Assembly: GCA_036924285.1 (NCBI GenBank)
Contig: JAYKYS010000001.1
Span: 14,409,501-14,473,500 of the forward strand
Length of the DNA: 64,000 bases
Source of the DNA: Asterella californica
Lineage: Eukaryota > Streptophyta > Marchantiopsida > Marchantiales > Aytoniaceae
Reading direction: 5' to 3'
A program made the position numbers and the translations under genes. The notes beneath the pieces are model-generated. The model was not told where the DNA came from. It saw only the letters and a program-made list of their open reading frames with translations, and made no database searches. Of this stretch, positions 1 through 11,965 are shown in pieces; position 1 is the first letter of the stretch, and every line of letters begins with the position of its first letter.

Positions 1-1004
1 TGCACCTATACATAAGTCAAAAAATGGTTGAATTTTACACTTATAAATCTCTTTGCAAAAAACTTCAAAATTATATTTATGTATAAGTTCATAAAACATG
101 TAGAAGAAATTATTTTAACTTCTATGAATATAATATAATATGATATAAATATTACATTTAGAGCTTAAAACTTCATAAATAGATTTTTATTACATATTGA
201 TCAAGCAATTCGAAGTAAGTTTAGTTGTGCTCTCTCAGATCTCTATGGATGGATACCAAATTCAGATATGTTTCAGTGAATTAGTTTTAGAGCTCCGGAG
301 TGGATTCAGTGACAATCGGAGTCGAATGGAGAGATTTGATATTGCTCAAATTCATTCTTTTGAAGTCATCTTCTAGCAACATGGATATTATAGTAAATTT
401 TAATACTTTATAGATTCAAGAAAGTAAATTCTAGCTATTGTATATTTTACAAAATGGAGAAATGATCAATTGTGTGAAAAGAACAGTAGCATGTGTAGAT
501 ATTAGGATTTAAACGTTGGATAAGTGCAATATGTTTAAGTAATTGTACTCTTAATAGCTATATTATTGCTATTAAAGAGAGTTTAAAATTATAGATTTAT
601 CTTTAATAAAAATAAAGTGAAAATAGTTGAAGTTAACCATAAGTGCAAAATTGCACTTCTATCGTATAATATTTTTGAGAATGAACAATTGCACTTCTAC
701 TCCCCAAAAGCCCACAGAGGGTTCTCAGTCAGTGCAAGAGTCCTTGCTCGCGGCAGCCCAATGTTCCATTGCGAGAACTTCCTGTATACAAGTATAAACA
801 CATCAATAATCAACTATAAGTATTAACTACTGCAGTTAACTACTCCCCGGAACTGTGTTACCTCGTCATATACAAGAGTTACGTTTTCAAGGGTTCTGGT
901 TTTCCGCTGCGAACCTGAATGTAGTTTGTGTTTGCTCACACGGATCGAAAAGTGCTCACTATCTTTAGATAGAGGAGGCAAATATGCAGAGGATTAATTA
1001 TTAC
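1..1004. other. AT-rich intergenic DNA, nothing recognised
   Basis: Only short chance ORFs are present, without a recognisable domain or splice pattern. The start codons offered are mostly non-ATG and the proteins are of low-complexity composition. I see no promoter, RNA gene or clear repeat here. Confidence 0.5.
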
Positions 1005-1302
1005 CTATTAGCAAACAGTAGTCCACACATGTACTTTGGGATGCGCGTCTATCAGCACTCTCTTTATAATTTATCTCATGGTTTTCCTGTATTTATAGAT
1101 TTGGATTAACAGTTAAATATTTTTTATTTTTTTTATCAACTTAATATGAAATTTTTACTTATTATTTATATATTTTCCTGATAACAAACAATAGTTCCCA
1201 GAATTCATCTTGCATGCATATTTATTAGGCGTGAATATTCACTTGATCTTCACCTTCTCCATCATTTATTATCTAATCTTTCCCAAGGGAAGATTAGCTA
1301 AT
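1005..1302 (+). repeat. Foldback-family repeat, copy 1, with terminal hairpin
   Basis: This stretch is a diverged copy of the repeat that forms both arms of the foldback element at 18.9-19.6 kb. Shared blocks, in order, are GTCCACAC, TGTACTTTGGG, an AT-rich run, CCTGATAACA and CTTGCATGCATATTTAT. It is followed at 1265-1302 by a hairpin whose arms read TTATTATCTAATCTTTCCC and its near complement. The same hairpin design flanks the other copies. Identity was judged by eye. Confidence 0.6.
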
Positions 1303-2639
1303 AAAGTAATGTCTGGATTAATCGTGTCTCGCATTTGTAGTTTTGGAAGCGAGTTTGCCTGTGTTTTTTTTTATGAATTATAAAGCTATGACTATCTGTA
1401 ACTCTAAGCTAAAATTAAATTTTCAACAATTTAATATTCTATAGTATTCAACAACTTAAATTTCAGATAACAGAAAGCGAACAAAATTTCTCCGATGTTG
1501 ATCTAGCATGCATATTTTACCTGCCGCCAGTGGCAGTGTTAACAAGTTCAGTTTTTCTTGTGAAAACGTTTCACACCATCAAGAAGGACGTTAACACAAG
1601 AACAAGAACGTAACCGTTACACGGTTCTCGTTCAAGAAAGCCATTAGAAGTAGGTAAGTCCTGGTTTTACTGAGTAGGACATATAAACTTCCCGCAAGAG
1701 TCCACAGAATTAGCGTGACCTCTTGAGGTACCGCCTCATCACTCCAATCTCACTACTCGGAGAGCTTTGAGAGATTCCAAAGTACACTAAACCCTAAATA
1801 GGCTTCGGCGGGCAAGTACAGGAGAAGGCTTTCCACGTCGCTTGAACCACTTTCGAAATTCTACCCGTACTCCTCGTCAAGGGGAAGGTTAGAGGGAAGA
1901 GGAAAGAAGTGCTCGAGAAGAATGGGAAGGCCATCTCACCCACGCACGTCCCATTCACTCTCCTTTGTATTATGGTTGTCAAGCTTCTTACACACAAAAT
2001 AAACCTGGTCCCCACGTTATTTCAGTCGCATGGTAGCTCACCAGTTTCCCATGTCTAACCTGTCACATCAAGGTGACAACTGACTGAAGGCATGTTTCGC
2101 TTCACCCACTCACCCGTCCAACATGTCCACTCTGATGGAGAAAACATTCATAATTCCCGAGAACCATTTTATAATCGGAAATCTGGAACAGGTGCCTCGA
2201 GAGCTGCAGCCAAGCAGTAGCAAAGAGCAACGTGTGGATAAACTTCTCCTCCATGTGCCGGGCAGCCGAAGAGTTACTCAAGGTCCGGTATTTCCAACGA
2301 CAAGAGAGGAGGTACTGTATTTCCGTTGATCAAAGAGGTATCCTCCAAAGTTCCGAGAGATTAGAATATTAGATTCGGTTCTGTTTTCGAGATCTGTCTG
2401 CCTTCAGCGTACCAACGTCACAACCTAAACTAGACTGCACGGGAGTTTCTAACTGTTTTAGATCCAAATTCCTATTTTTGAGAAGATCAGACGTAAAGGG
2501 AAAACTCTCTTGCAACGAACCGTCTCTTGTTCCACAGCACAGCACACATTCGTTGGGTGAGATTCCACTCGTCTATTTACAACCTCGAGCTGTCATCATC
2601 GAATTTGCACCTATCTGGCAGCGGCAGCACGAGCCCAAG
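1303..2639. other. Intergenic DNA, nothing recognised
   Basis: Short open frames on both strands show no family motif. There are no clear terminal repeats and no gene-like exon with splice sites. Confidence 0.4.
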
Positions 2640-4440
2640 GAAGATGTAGGGACTCACGTCAGATGACTAGAGGTGAGTGGACTGGAGTGGAGAAGTTGGA
2701 AATCGAAGCAACTAACTGAACGCTACGGAGAGGTATGCAAATAGTAGTAGGTTTACTGAGTCACTGGGGATCCAGTAATTTACTTGCTCCACCCCCTAGA
2801 AGGTTTGTCCAACTCGCACTTACTTAACGATGTGTTACTTGATCTACTTTTTGACTTGCAGTAGATTATTTTCCAGATAATCGTTCCAAGTCATTCATTC
2901 CATCTTCTTTTAACGATGTGTTACTTGATCGACCTTTTGTCTCTCACTAGGCTACTTATTCATTATTCAGGTAGATAGGTATGCATATTCACCTCCTCCA
3001 TCGAAATGAGAAGGGTTAGGTAATAAATTAACGTTATAGATAATTTATTATTTTATGATTGATGAATGTGAAGGTCTTGACAGTCTTGGAGTTGTACTCC
3101 CGGGAGGTTATCCTTTCAGGCTAAACTTATGGGTTCTGATCCTCTTTTTGTTGTACGTGTACTTCATGGAACCTTTTATTCTAAAGAAAGTTAAGACGGT
3201 TTTTCCAGTTTTCTGATTCAGTGCCACAGTTCTTCGCAGTCCCAGTTTTCACTTATCCAACCGTAGCCGTTTTAAACTAGTGATGTGACATAATCTGCGA
3301 TACCTAAATTATGTCACATACTTAAATTAAATCTGTCACATACTTAATATTAGTATAGCCAGAAGAGACTATAAAGTAATTTTACAACCAATGATCTAGT
3401 GAATTTTAATTACCGTTCTTATAGTTTATTTTTTTTTGATCCGAAAGAGGAGTTCGGATGCATATTATTCACCCATGTACATTTAGAGTTATGAGTTTAT
3501 GAGCTAATCCTTTTCGTAGGAAGAGATAGCTTATAAATGAATGTCCGAAAAAGTCAATAAGAGTTTACTTATAGTATATAGGTAACGGTTGAAATGACAG
3601 TGCTTATAGGTTTTTGTTCTTTCCAGAGTCTATGTGTCTCGCTTAGATGAAAATTAAGAAACTCGAATTTAGTCGTTCAAATTTAGACATTCAAATTTAG
3701 CTGTTCAACTTTAGAAATAGAAATAGAAATATTTTAATTTAGACATTGAACTTTATCTTTTATGATGTTCATGTCCGAACCCAGCAGCAATTTACACTTG
3801 GATCATTTGGTCTTAATGATGTTAAAACCAAATATAACATCACGTTATCTCTGCAAATGATTAAGTCCTAAATATTATGTTTCCCACCAAGCTGTTTTTT
3901 CACCGTACAAGGCCGTTGGGGATCCTTATTGACATGCAGTAGATCATTTTCTAGATAATCATGCCAAGTCGACCTAAATAATTACTGATGTTTCACAGTG
4001 TTTTGTTACAATAAAAAGAAAAATGAAGAAATGATGAAACACCGAATCCATCGTGGTTGCACCTTGCTACCAGTTGATTCAGCTTTCGCATAGAACTCCA
4101 GCAGGAAATTCATTTCTGTTGCCATCGACTCACTCTTGCTCGGCTGCTTCAGAACCACGAAGAAAAGATAGCACATTCACAACACGAATACTTGTTTCTC
4201 TCGAGATGGAAACTCCCGTCTACACCATCCTCGTGCAGAGAGAACAAAGTACACTGATCAAAGCACTACGTCAGTTATCATTAACGCTTCGCGCGACATG
4301 AAAAGATGACTAGACGTCTGACTGGATGTGGTTACCTGGAAAACGGTCGGCTGCAGGTCAAGGGTCGATCAAGTAGCATATCTTTAAAAGAAGATGGAGC
4401 GAGTTGGACAACTTTCTAGGGGTGGAGCAAATTAATTACT
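2640..4440. repeat. Cluster of transposon fragments in direct and inverted orientation
   Basis: A block near 2773-2909, containing CTCCACCCC, GTCCAACTCG, TTACTTGATC and TTGACTTGCAGTAGAT, recurs in part in direct orientation at 3930-3971. It recurs in inverted orientation at about 4355-4440. A short block starting GATGACTAGA is repeated in direct orientation at 2662 and 4305. Within the first block, TAACGATGTGTTACTTGATC occurs twice, 88 bp apart. This looks like a rearranged non-autonomous DNA element, but I cannot define its ends or a target duplication. Confidence 0.4.
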
Positions 4441-5420
4441 GCTGGGGATGTTATGATCGCTTATGGTAAACATTAGACTTGTATGTTGCGTGAACCTTTG
4501 GCTCACAAAACTGCACACTAAGTTCACATCTTCTTGAAACACTTCAATTCCTTCAAATCTTTGTGTGACCATTTTCTCTATCAGTCTGGAGTGTTGTACT
4601 TGTAAAGTTTTCACCTCTTTCTTTTCTCTCAGGATGTACACTCAAAAATAAAGATTATTTAACAGAATCACTCAAATGTAATATGTCACATTTGAGTGAG
4701 TCAAACTCCTATGGGTACCATCTAGAGCCAACAAAAGCCATTTCTCAACAACTCGTCTATTCGTATTTTGACACCCCTAATAAATCCCTCAGGATTGAAC
4801 TAAAAACAACACTCGACAATATTTAGGATATTCTTTATACTTTACTATTTATCACTCTGTTTTCCATTTAAATCGTAAAGTCTCCAAGAAATCCACAACT
4901 TCAACTCTAAACATCAATATTTTCTAATCTGAGATATTCTTGAACTCATACTGTATCTCATTCAGACAATTATTTGGTAATGTGTTATAGAAATGATGAA
5001 CTGTTCACTCAATAATATAATTATATGTTCTCATTCATATGAGCAGAAATGCTGATTAGAGAATGGAGATACTTCCACAATATTTGTTCCAATCCCTTCA
5101 AATCGAATAGAAAACATCAAAATGAAATAAGATATCTGACATTTTATATGTGGATAAGATGATAGGATTCAACACTAAGAGAGTAACAAGAATTTGTGCA
5201 TTATGATTAATACTACTAGTCTTGGTACTATTAGAAAGTACTACCATTCTTGCTTGATGAACGACATGTATACACAATACTTCTTTTCCTTTTTTGTCGA
5301 GAATCTATTTGATATATATTTTCATATACAATAATGAATTTACAAAAAAATAAAAGACGTGTATCTTAATAAAGAATAGAATCTAGAATGATTAAATCTC
5401 TAGCAATAACAATACTTACT
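4441..5420. other. AT-rich intergenic DNA
   Basis: No gene was recognised. The motif TTTGACACCCCTAATA at about 4768 recurs near 34.6 kb. The gypsy element described next inserted at the right edge of this stretch. Confidence 0.4.
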
Positions 5421-5425
5421 CTTCT
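5421..5425. repeat. Target-site duplication, left copy
   Basis: CTTCT precedes the left LTR and is repeated directly after the right LTR. Five bases is the usual size for Ty3/gypsy integration. The shared flank can be read as six bases. Confidence 0.75.
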
Positions 5426-6539
5426 TTACCGCACCTACCGCCTTGTTACGCCAGCGGAAGCTCTAGCTTAGTAGGTCGCAAACTTTACACCGCTAACCTG
5501 CAAACACAATCACAAGTTAGCGTCCATGCACCACTTACCTTAGTTCTGTTTGGTCCGGACCGGAGCCGGACCGTCTCCCTAACCATCAAGCTCAGCAATC
5601 CTAAGTCCCGACTTAGATCCTCCTAAGTCGGTCCCAAACATGAGCAAGTCACAATATGACTTGGGGCGGACTTCCCGTAAAGTCCAGGGTCCTAAACGGT
5701 GCCTCCAGCACACCTAGCGGCCCAACCGCCCGTGATGTCCGTCTGGGCCTAGGCTCCCGAACGGTGGTCTAACCCGCCGACTCGTTCTCTAGTCTTGTCC
5801 CAGTCCTTACATCGTTCCTAAGTCTAGACATCCAAGTCTGGATCGGAACGTGCCTTGGAACCGGCCCAGCCATCACCTCATGCCCCCAGAGTCCGCCCGC
5901 CGAACCCTGGGGTCGGGTGACTCGTCCTGGCCCACCCAGGCATCGAGCCCCCCCTCATATATACTTCTGGGGATCGGCGGCCCCGCCCTCCTCTTTGGTC
6001 CCTGAAAATTATACCACAACCCGATTGTGGTTCAGCCATAACTTCCAGCTCGGAGGTCAGATCGAGAAGTGTTATATATCACTGGAAAGCTCTCGACGAG
6101 ACCTTTCCAATGATACCTCACTCGCCTCGAGATCTTATGTGGAGCTCCGTCCACGACCTAAAACGTCCCTGGAGTTCCAACACTTAGCAGTTTTTCCGAA
6201 AACATGTGGTCCAGACCCAGGGTCGAACCCTGTGGTTCGTCTGCGTCTCGGTCTCACGTCTCGGACCCACGTCTCAGACCTATGTCTGAGACTCATGTTT
6301 CAGCCCGTTCTCAGACTCGCCCCCTTAGGTCAGCGTTCGTCTGGGGCCCTCTTGGGGTAGACCCTTATGTCCTAACCCAAGGTTCCAACCTTGGTTCAGA
6401 GAACCACTTAGGGTTCATTTGATCCCGACTTGCCGGCCAAGCCGTTAAGTCCTACTCGCAGCGTTCACAACCTAGCGCAAGTCCGCTAGGGTTCTGTTAT
6501 TCGCGTCTGCACCCGATCTTGAGAATGAGGGGCGCGACA
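5426..6539 (-). repeat. 3' LTR of the gypsy element (left end)
   Basis: About 1,114 bp, nearly identical to 11966-13080. On the minus strand it opens TGTCGCGCCCC. Differences from the other LTR are almost all transitions, for example G/A at CTCGTCCTGG versus CTCATCCTGG, plus one base in a C-run and one transversion near the end. A run of GTCTC/GAGAC-type short repeats lies at 6240-6300. Long open frames seen inside the LTR are not genes, because they occur identically in both copies and have no family match. Confidence 0.92.
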
Positions 6540-6553
6540 CTCACCCCCACTTT
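6540..6553 (-). other. Polypurine tract
   Basis: The minus strand reads AAAGTGGGGGTGAG directly before the 3' LTR, the expected position and composition for the plus-strand primer of reverse transcription. Confidence 0.85.
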
Positions 6554-7272
6554 GGAGGTTGATGCCCTCATCAACAATGATCCTTTAAGTTAACACCAAG
6601 TTCAAAATGGGTAGCCAACCCCTTGGGGTCAGAATTGCGTTCTGGTAGCTAACCCGCAATTCCTTTCTTGGCTTGAGTCTTAAGTTGTCGCTAGAACACT
6701 TAGAAAATTTCAACTAGTCTCGGGAAAAGCCTTATCTTTTTGGCTTATCCTAAACAAAACTAGTTGACAACTTCTAAACATTCTACTTAAGACTCTAACT
6801 TGCTAACTATAAGTATTCACACCTACTTACGAGGTCCCCCGAAACTCACTTTCCAGTCGCAACCTGATTTGACTTAGACGCGCGACTAAGTTTACTTTGC
6901 AGTTCGGAAACCGCAAAGCAAGATCACCCCAAGCCCCAAGACAAGTATGAAAGTTCATACTTGCTTTGCCAACGCTATGGCAAACCTAAGTCTTGACATC
7001 AAGACTTAGTCTTGATTTAGATGCTTATCCAAACCAGATCGTTTCCTTTGAGTGTGCTTCGTTCCTCCTCTTGACAACATCCTAGGCATCTGATCAGAAC
7101 TAGTCATAGCCATGCACTATCAATACACTTAGACAAATTTTCAAGAAACAATATCTTTATTTCCAAACACAAGTCAAAGCTACAAAGTCCATCGGCCCAC
7201 ATCGCCTCAAGTTGCTACTCGTATGGTTCGTCGTTTCTTCACCCCTCGCTGGAAGGAGATGTCCTCATCTTG
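6554..7272 (-). other. Untranslated 3' internal region of the gypsy element
   Basis: About 0.7 kb between the pol stop and the polypurine tract. No further ORF such as an env-like gene is visible. Confidence 0.6.
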
Positions 7273-9250
7273 CTAACGCCCTTGTTGTCCTTGTCTCCGC
7301 TTGAAGAGGTCCAATGCTTCGCTCGCATGTGCGAGATCTTCCTCTGGCACCCAAGTTGCTTCCTTCAAATGGTAACCACGCCATTTGACCAAGTACTCCA
7401 TCCGGTTTGATTTGCGCCGAGATCGCAGAATGGACTCCACCTCATATTCTGCTTCGCCTTGCACAACATCAGGTTGAGGCCTGAGTACTTGTTTGCGCTC
7501 CGGCCGCAAATCATCCTTGAAGTATTTCTTTAATAAAGAAACATGGAAAGTCGGATGCAACTGCCACTCGCGATGAAGGTCTAAGGTATAGACATCTTCA
7601 TGCGGATTCTTGACAACGACAAAAGGTCTCGCAAACTTCAATGAAAACTTCATCGATATTTCCTTCGGAAGTGTGAAGTTTTTCGTACTTAACCATACTT
7701 CTTCGCCCACTTGAAACTTCACTTGGCACCGATGTTTGTTTACCTGCTTCGTGTATCGTTGCTGCGTCTTCTCGAGGTTCTTCTTAACTTGCTCCTCGCG
7801 CCGCTGCATTGCCGTCACCAACTCTTCAGCTGATGTTTGCCGTGTTCTTGGTCGTGCCGATGTAGAACTCCCTGCAAGAGTCAAGTCAAGAGGCCCTTCT
7901 GGCTCACGTCCGTAAGCCAGTAAGAAAGGCGATTCACCGGTTGCCGAATGCTTTGTGGAATTGTAGCAATACTCCGCAAGACTGAGCCACTCCGTCCAAT
8001 CACTTTGGTCCGCGCTCACATAATTCCTCAAGTATTGATTCAGAACCGAGTTAACTCGTTCCGTTTGCCCATCTGTTTCCGGATGAAAGGCGGTACTAAA
8101 TTTTAATTTAGTCCCCAATTTTTGAAACAAGTGTTTCCAAAAAGCACTTGTGAACTTAGAGTCTCTATCTGAAATAATACTCCGAGGTAATCCATGTGAA
8201 CGCCACCAAGTATCTAGGAACAAGCGAGAAGTCGTGAACGCTGTTGCAGTGTCCAAGGTCGGAGCAAACTTCGCTAGTTTGCTAAACCGATCAACTATCA
8301 CAAAAATCGCGTTGTATCCATTCGAGTCAGGCAGAGAGGTAATGAAGTCCATGCTAATGCTTTCCCAAGGTCTGGTTGGAATCGGCAAAGGATGAAGCAA
8401 TCCTTGTTTCTTCTCGTAAGAAACGCGATTCGCTTGACAGGTTACGCATGTTTTCACAAAGTGGGAAACATCGTCTTTCATGTGGGGCCAATAAAACTTT
8501 TTAGCTATCACTGCTAAAGTCGACTTTTCTCCTTTATGTCCTGATAAGGACGCATCATGACATTCTTTGAGTAACTTAGTCCGAAGTTTTCCTTGTCCCA
8601 CATAAACCCGACTTTGCTTGAACATGAGTAAACCATGTCTTAGCTGCAGATTCTGCAACTTCACTCCTCGCTTGAGTTGTTCCAGGTACTCCTTCGCTTG
8701 GTCATCGCCCATGTAACCTTCACGTATTCGCCTCTCCAAGTCTGACTCCTTAGGATACATAGCTCGAAAAATCTGTGTTGACGATGGGAGATATTCCTCC
8801 TTGCGACTCAAGGCGTCAGGAACCACATTGTCCTTTCCCGCTTTGTGGATTAATTCCACGTTCATGAGCGCCAAGGTATCATGCCATCGTAGTTGCTTTG
8901 GCGTCACCCGATCTTGTGTCTCAAAGTACTTGAGCGAAATGTTATCAGTATACACTTGGGTTTTGTGAAGTCTCAAGTAATGCCGCCATTTCCTCAAGCA
9001 ATGAACCACCGCGAACAGTTCCTTCTCGTGAGTCGGCCAACGACTCTCCGTCCCAGATAACTTCTTGCTTTCGTATGCTACAGGTTTTCCATCCTGCACC
9101 AACACTCCGCCAATCGCATAGTCGCTCGCGTCCGTGTGCACCTCGAATGGTTTGTCGAACTCCGGCAGCTTCAAAACTGGCGCCTTTGACAAAATAGCTT
9201 TGATCGTCTGAAACACATCATCCACCTCCTTGGTCCAACTTACCTGTCGT
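7273..9250 (-). CDS. RNase H-integrase-chromodomain part of the gypsy polyprotein
   Basis: About 655 codons are in frame from the second frameshift to the stop; the nominal ORF extends upstream to 9372 only in the wrong frame. RNase H: VHTDASDYAIGGVL, with ESRWPTHEKELFAVV, then YTDN. Integrase: HHCC finger (H-x-H in SLSGHKG, C-x2-C in CVTCQAN), and a DDE core with Asp in SMDFITSLPDS, Asp in SDRDSKFTSAFW and Glu in HPETDGQTERVN. The C-terminus holds a chromodomain over the last 55 or so residues, with EYEVESIL, EYLVKWRGY and the aromatic-rich ATWVPEEDL. Chromodomains of this group are thought to steer integration to marked heterochromatin. All catalytic residues look intact. Confidence 0.93.
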
Positions 9251-9455
9251 CTTTGCCCGTCCAGTCCATCAGCGGCTTCGTGATCTTTGAAAACCCCTTC
9301 ACATACTTGCGGTAGAACTGCGCCAATCCTAAGAATCGCCGCATCCCCTTCACTGTAGTCGGAGGCTCCCAAGTCACAATCGCATCCACCTTCTGCATAT
9401 CCGGGCCGACTCCTTCTGCACTAATTACATGTCCCAAGAAGTTAATGCGCTCCAA
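9240..9455 (-). pseudogene. RT thumb segment in a shifted frame
   Basis: The reading frame continues here with [10 protein letters not shown], then GMRRFLGLAQFYRKYV, which is the RT connection to RNase H. It is one frame away from the upstream gag-RT ORF; the shift is a single missing base near 9460-9475, in a short A-rich run. The segment then ends at a stop near 9240, where a second one-base shift leads into the RNase H frame. Shifts inside the RT domain cannot be programmed frameshifts of the gag/pol kind, so they are inactivating mutations or assembly errors. Confidence 0.8.
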
Positions 9456-11845
9456 ACCAAACTCACTCTTTCAATGTTGGCAAACAGCTTATGCTCCCGC
9501 AGCTTCGTCAACACCACCCTTAGCTGCTCCGCGTGCGACTCCAAGGTTTTGGAGTAGATCAAGATGTCGTCGATGTAAACGATGACAAACTCATCCATCT
9601 CCTCGCAAAAAAATGTGTTCATCAATGTAGTGAACGTCGAAGGGGCGTTGCAGAGTTCAAATGGCATCACCACGAATTCAAACGATCCGTATCTGGTTCG
9701 ACAAGCGGTCTTCTCAACATCTGGGTCAGCTATCCGGATCTGATAATATCCTGACTTCAAGTCTATCCTGCTGAAGTACTTCGCACCCGCTAACCTATCA
9801 AAGAGGTCATCTATCCTTGGCAAGGGATAGTTATTCTTCACCGTCATCTTATTGAGTGCACGATAATCTACGCAGAGTCGTAACTTCCCATCCTTCTTCT
9901 TTGCAAAAAGAACTGGGGCTCCATAAGGCGACTTGCTGGTTCGAATATATCCCTGCGCTAATAGCTCACCGAGTTGTCTTTTCAACTCAAGGAGTTCCAC
10001 CTGATTGAGTCGATAAGGGGCTTTGGAAGGTGGTTCCGATCCTGACAAGACTTCGATCTTGTGATCCACCACCCGCCTTGGAGGTAACTCAGTAGGCAAC
10101 TCGTCCGTCAAGACATCCTCAAACTCCTTAATCACTTCGCGAAGCACCTTCGGAAGTTTAGTCGCGTCCCCTGATGTTTCCTCTTGCCTATCACCCGCCA
10201 TCATATCTTCAACCCGCATCAAACACATGACCCCGTCGTTGAAGTCCATCTGTTTGCCCTTAATCAAATTCACCGCAAAGTCATCAATTTTCCGCACCTT
10301 CCGGATCAGCCTCACTCCCAGCTTCCGCCCTTTAACTCTGACATTCAACCTCAAAGGTCTCCGTCTAAGTTCCACGTCGAACCTATCTAAGAAAGTGTTC
10401 CCCAAAACCGCATGGATATCATCCATCTCGCACACCGTGAAGTTCTCTGTGAACTCCAACTTCTCACACGCAAATCGTACGTCCAAGGCCACTTCAGAAG
10501 TTTGGTACGTCTTGCCCTTGGCAAAGCGCACCTGAATAGGCTTGTCTGCCTTGGAGGTAGACAAGCCCAACTTCTTCACCAACTTTGGACTTATGAAGGA
10601 GTGAGTCGCTCCTGTGTCCACAAGAAAAGTAACATCACGGTTAGCAACCTTGGCTTGTAGAAACATCAATCCCGACGTCTTCTTCGTGGTTCTCAAGGTC
10701 ACATTCATCTGGCCCTCCAACAAATCCTTTGCAACAAACGCATTCATGCTACAGTTACTAACCTTAGGTTTTGTGCACCCCTTAGCAATGTGACCCACCT
10801 CGCCACAGTTGTAGCAAGTAAACTTAGCGCCATTGCCCTTCTGAGGTGTTTGCCCCTTAGGTTTTACTCCTGTTTGCTGCCGCTTTGCTGCCGGGGCAGA
10901 AGTATCCTTCCGATCCTTCTCACCCCCATCCCACTGTCGCTTGAAGCCCTTGTTCTTCTTCTGGAACTTGTCCGTGCTGCATGGTTCAAAGGGTTTCTGC
11001 TGCTGGACTTCGTCGTCCCCAATTCGCTCCGCTAGCTTCAAAAGTTCGGCACTTGTCTCTGGTAGCTTTGGCATCCGAAAGAGAGCCTTCTCCGAGCTAG
11101 ACTTGAGTCCCCCAATGAATATACATATCTTGGTCTCCTCAGTCCACTTGGAGAACGAATCCAGTTTGGCACTGAACTCGCGCACATAAGCGCTTAAGGT
11201 CCCCGTCTGCTTCAGTCTCACCAACTCAACACCGTCCCGAATCCTTTGATACTCCAGAGTGAATCGTCCTGCAAGCAACTCCTTGAACTCTTTCCAACCA
11301 AGCGCCGAGACGGTCAAGGCATGCTCATCCCTGTATGCAGTCCACCAGAGAAGCGCATGGTCCTTCAAGAACGTAACCGCCGCTCTCACCTTGTCAGACT
11401 CCTTAGCCTGTTGCGTCTCAAAGTATAGATCCAACTCAGTTAAGAAGTCCTTAACCTTGCGAGCCCGTCCTATACCTGAAAACGGGGTCGGCAAATTCGT
11501 CTTACAAAGCTTCTTGGTAGACGAGGAACTCCCTTGGCCTGCCTCAAGCTCGGCGATACGTTTATCCCTGGAAACCATACCCTCCTGCATGGTCTTCATC
11601 ATCTTGATGAGTTCCGCATACAAGGCTCCTTGACTTCCCGCGTCTGAATCGTTGGGCACCGCTGACAAGACTCCATCTTGCTGCACCGGTGCCGCAGCTG
11701 GTACAGGGCTCCCTTGACGTTGGGACGAAGGTTGTCGATTGTCGTCCCCTGACTGTGCCTCGGGGCTCGCTCGAGTCGATCTGTTCCCGTTAGCCGCTCC
11801 TCGTTTCTTGGTCTTCCTCCTGGAACTCTGTCCGTCCTCGGTCAT
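9425..11845 (-). CDS. Gag-protease-reverse transcriptase part of the gypsy polyprotein
   Basis: 806 codons starting at an ATG about 120 bp after the primer site. Residues 1-330 are gag: a charged, Ser/Gln-rich N-terminus, then the retrotransposon gag core with the tryptophan-rich [11 protein letters not shown] segment near 166-176. A CCHC zinc knuckle ([14 protein letters not shown]) sits at 345-358. The aspartic protease motif [10 protein letters not shown] starts near 411. Reverse transcriptase spans about 600-806, with [10 protein letters not shown], the first catalytic Asp in [10 protein letters not shown] and YIDDILIYS near 758-766. The usual MPFGL motif reads MPFEL here, a possible damaging change. 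The frame is lost after the palm domain: the last roughly 13 residues are out of frame and do not match the family. Translation from one gag-pol frame without a programmed shift is common in plant chromoviruses. Confidence 0.93.
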   Translation of the reverse strand: MTEDGQSSRRKTKKRGAANGNRSTRASPEAQSGDDNRQPSSQRQGSPVPAAAPVQQDGVLSAVPNDSDAGSQGALYAELIKMMKTMQEGMVSRDKRIAELEAGQGSSSSTKKLCKTNLPTPFSGIGRARKVKDFLTELDLYFETQQAKESDKVRAAVTFLKDHALLWWTAYRDEHALTVSALGWKEFKELLAGRFTLEYQRIRDGVELVRLKQTGTLSAYVREFSAKLDSFSKWTEETKICIFIGGLKSSSEKALFRMPKLPETSAELLKLAERIGDDEVQQQKPFEPCSTDKFQKKNKGFKRQWDGGEKDRKDTSAPAAKRQQTGVKPKGQTPQKGNGAKFTCYNCGEVGHIAKGCTKPKVSNCSMNAFVAKDLLEGQMNVTLRTTKKTSGLMFLQAKVANRDVTFLVDTGATHSFISPKLVKKLGLSTSKADKPIQVRFAKGKTYQTSEVALDVRFACEKLEFTENFTVCEMDDIHAVLGNTFLDRFDVELRRRPLRLNVRVKGRKLGVRLIRKVRKIDDFAVNLIKGKQMDFNDGVMCLMRVEDMMAGDRQEETSGDATKLPKVLREVIKEFEDVLTDELPTELPPRRVVDHKIEVLSGSEPPSKAPYRLNQVELLELKRQLGELLAQGYIRTSKSPYGAPVLFAKKKDGKLRLCVDYRALNKMTVKNNYPLPRIDDLFDRLAGAKYFSRIDLKSGYYQIRIADPDVEKTACRTRYGSFEFVVMPFELCNAPSTFTTLMNTFFCEEMDEFVIVYIDDILIYSKTLESHAEQLRVVLTKLREHKLFANIERVSLVWSALTSWDM

Positions 11846-11951
11846 CGCTCCAAGTGTTCACCTAGAAATGCTGATCCGCTTCGTGTCTTGCGTACCTCCT
11901 CAAGCGTCCAACCTTCAGCCGCTACCTCAAGTTCTCGCTCACCGAAGCGTC

Positions 11952-11964
11952 GGCTCTGATACCA
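11952..11964 (-). other. Primer-binding site, initiator tRNA-Met type
   Basis: The minus strand reads TGGTATCAGAGCC immediately inside the 5' LTR. This is the classical plant LTR-retrotransposon site complementary to the 3' end of initiator tRNA-Met. Confidence 0.9.
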
Positions 11965-11965
11965 C

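Noticed and set aside
6215..6235. GGGTCGAACCCTG resembling a tRNA T-arm
   Set aside because: It lies in both LTRs, and no acceptor stem, D-arm or anticodon arm can be built around it.
5917..6422. Open frames of 147 and 72 codons in the left LTR
   Set aside because: The same frames recur in the right LTR at 12392-12963. They are repeat copies with no domain, start codon context or family match.
9425..9480. Programmed frameshift in the gypsy polyprotein
   Set aside because: The shift is inside the RT domain, not between gag and pol, and a second shift follows 230 bp later. Mutation or assembly error is far more likely.
8150..11633. Many plus-strand ORFs across the gypsy element
   Set aside because: They lie antisense to the clearly coding gag-pol frame and have no motif of their own.
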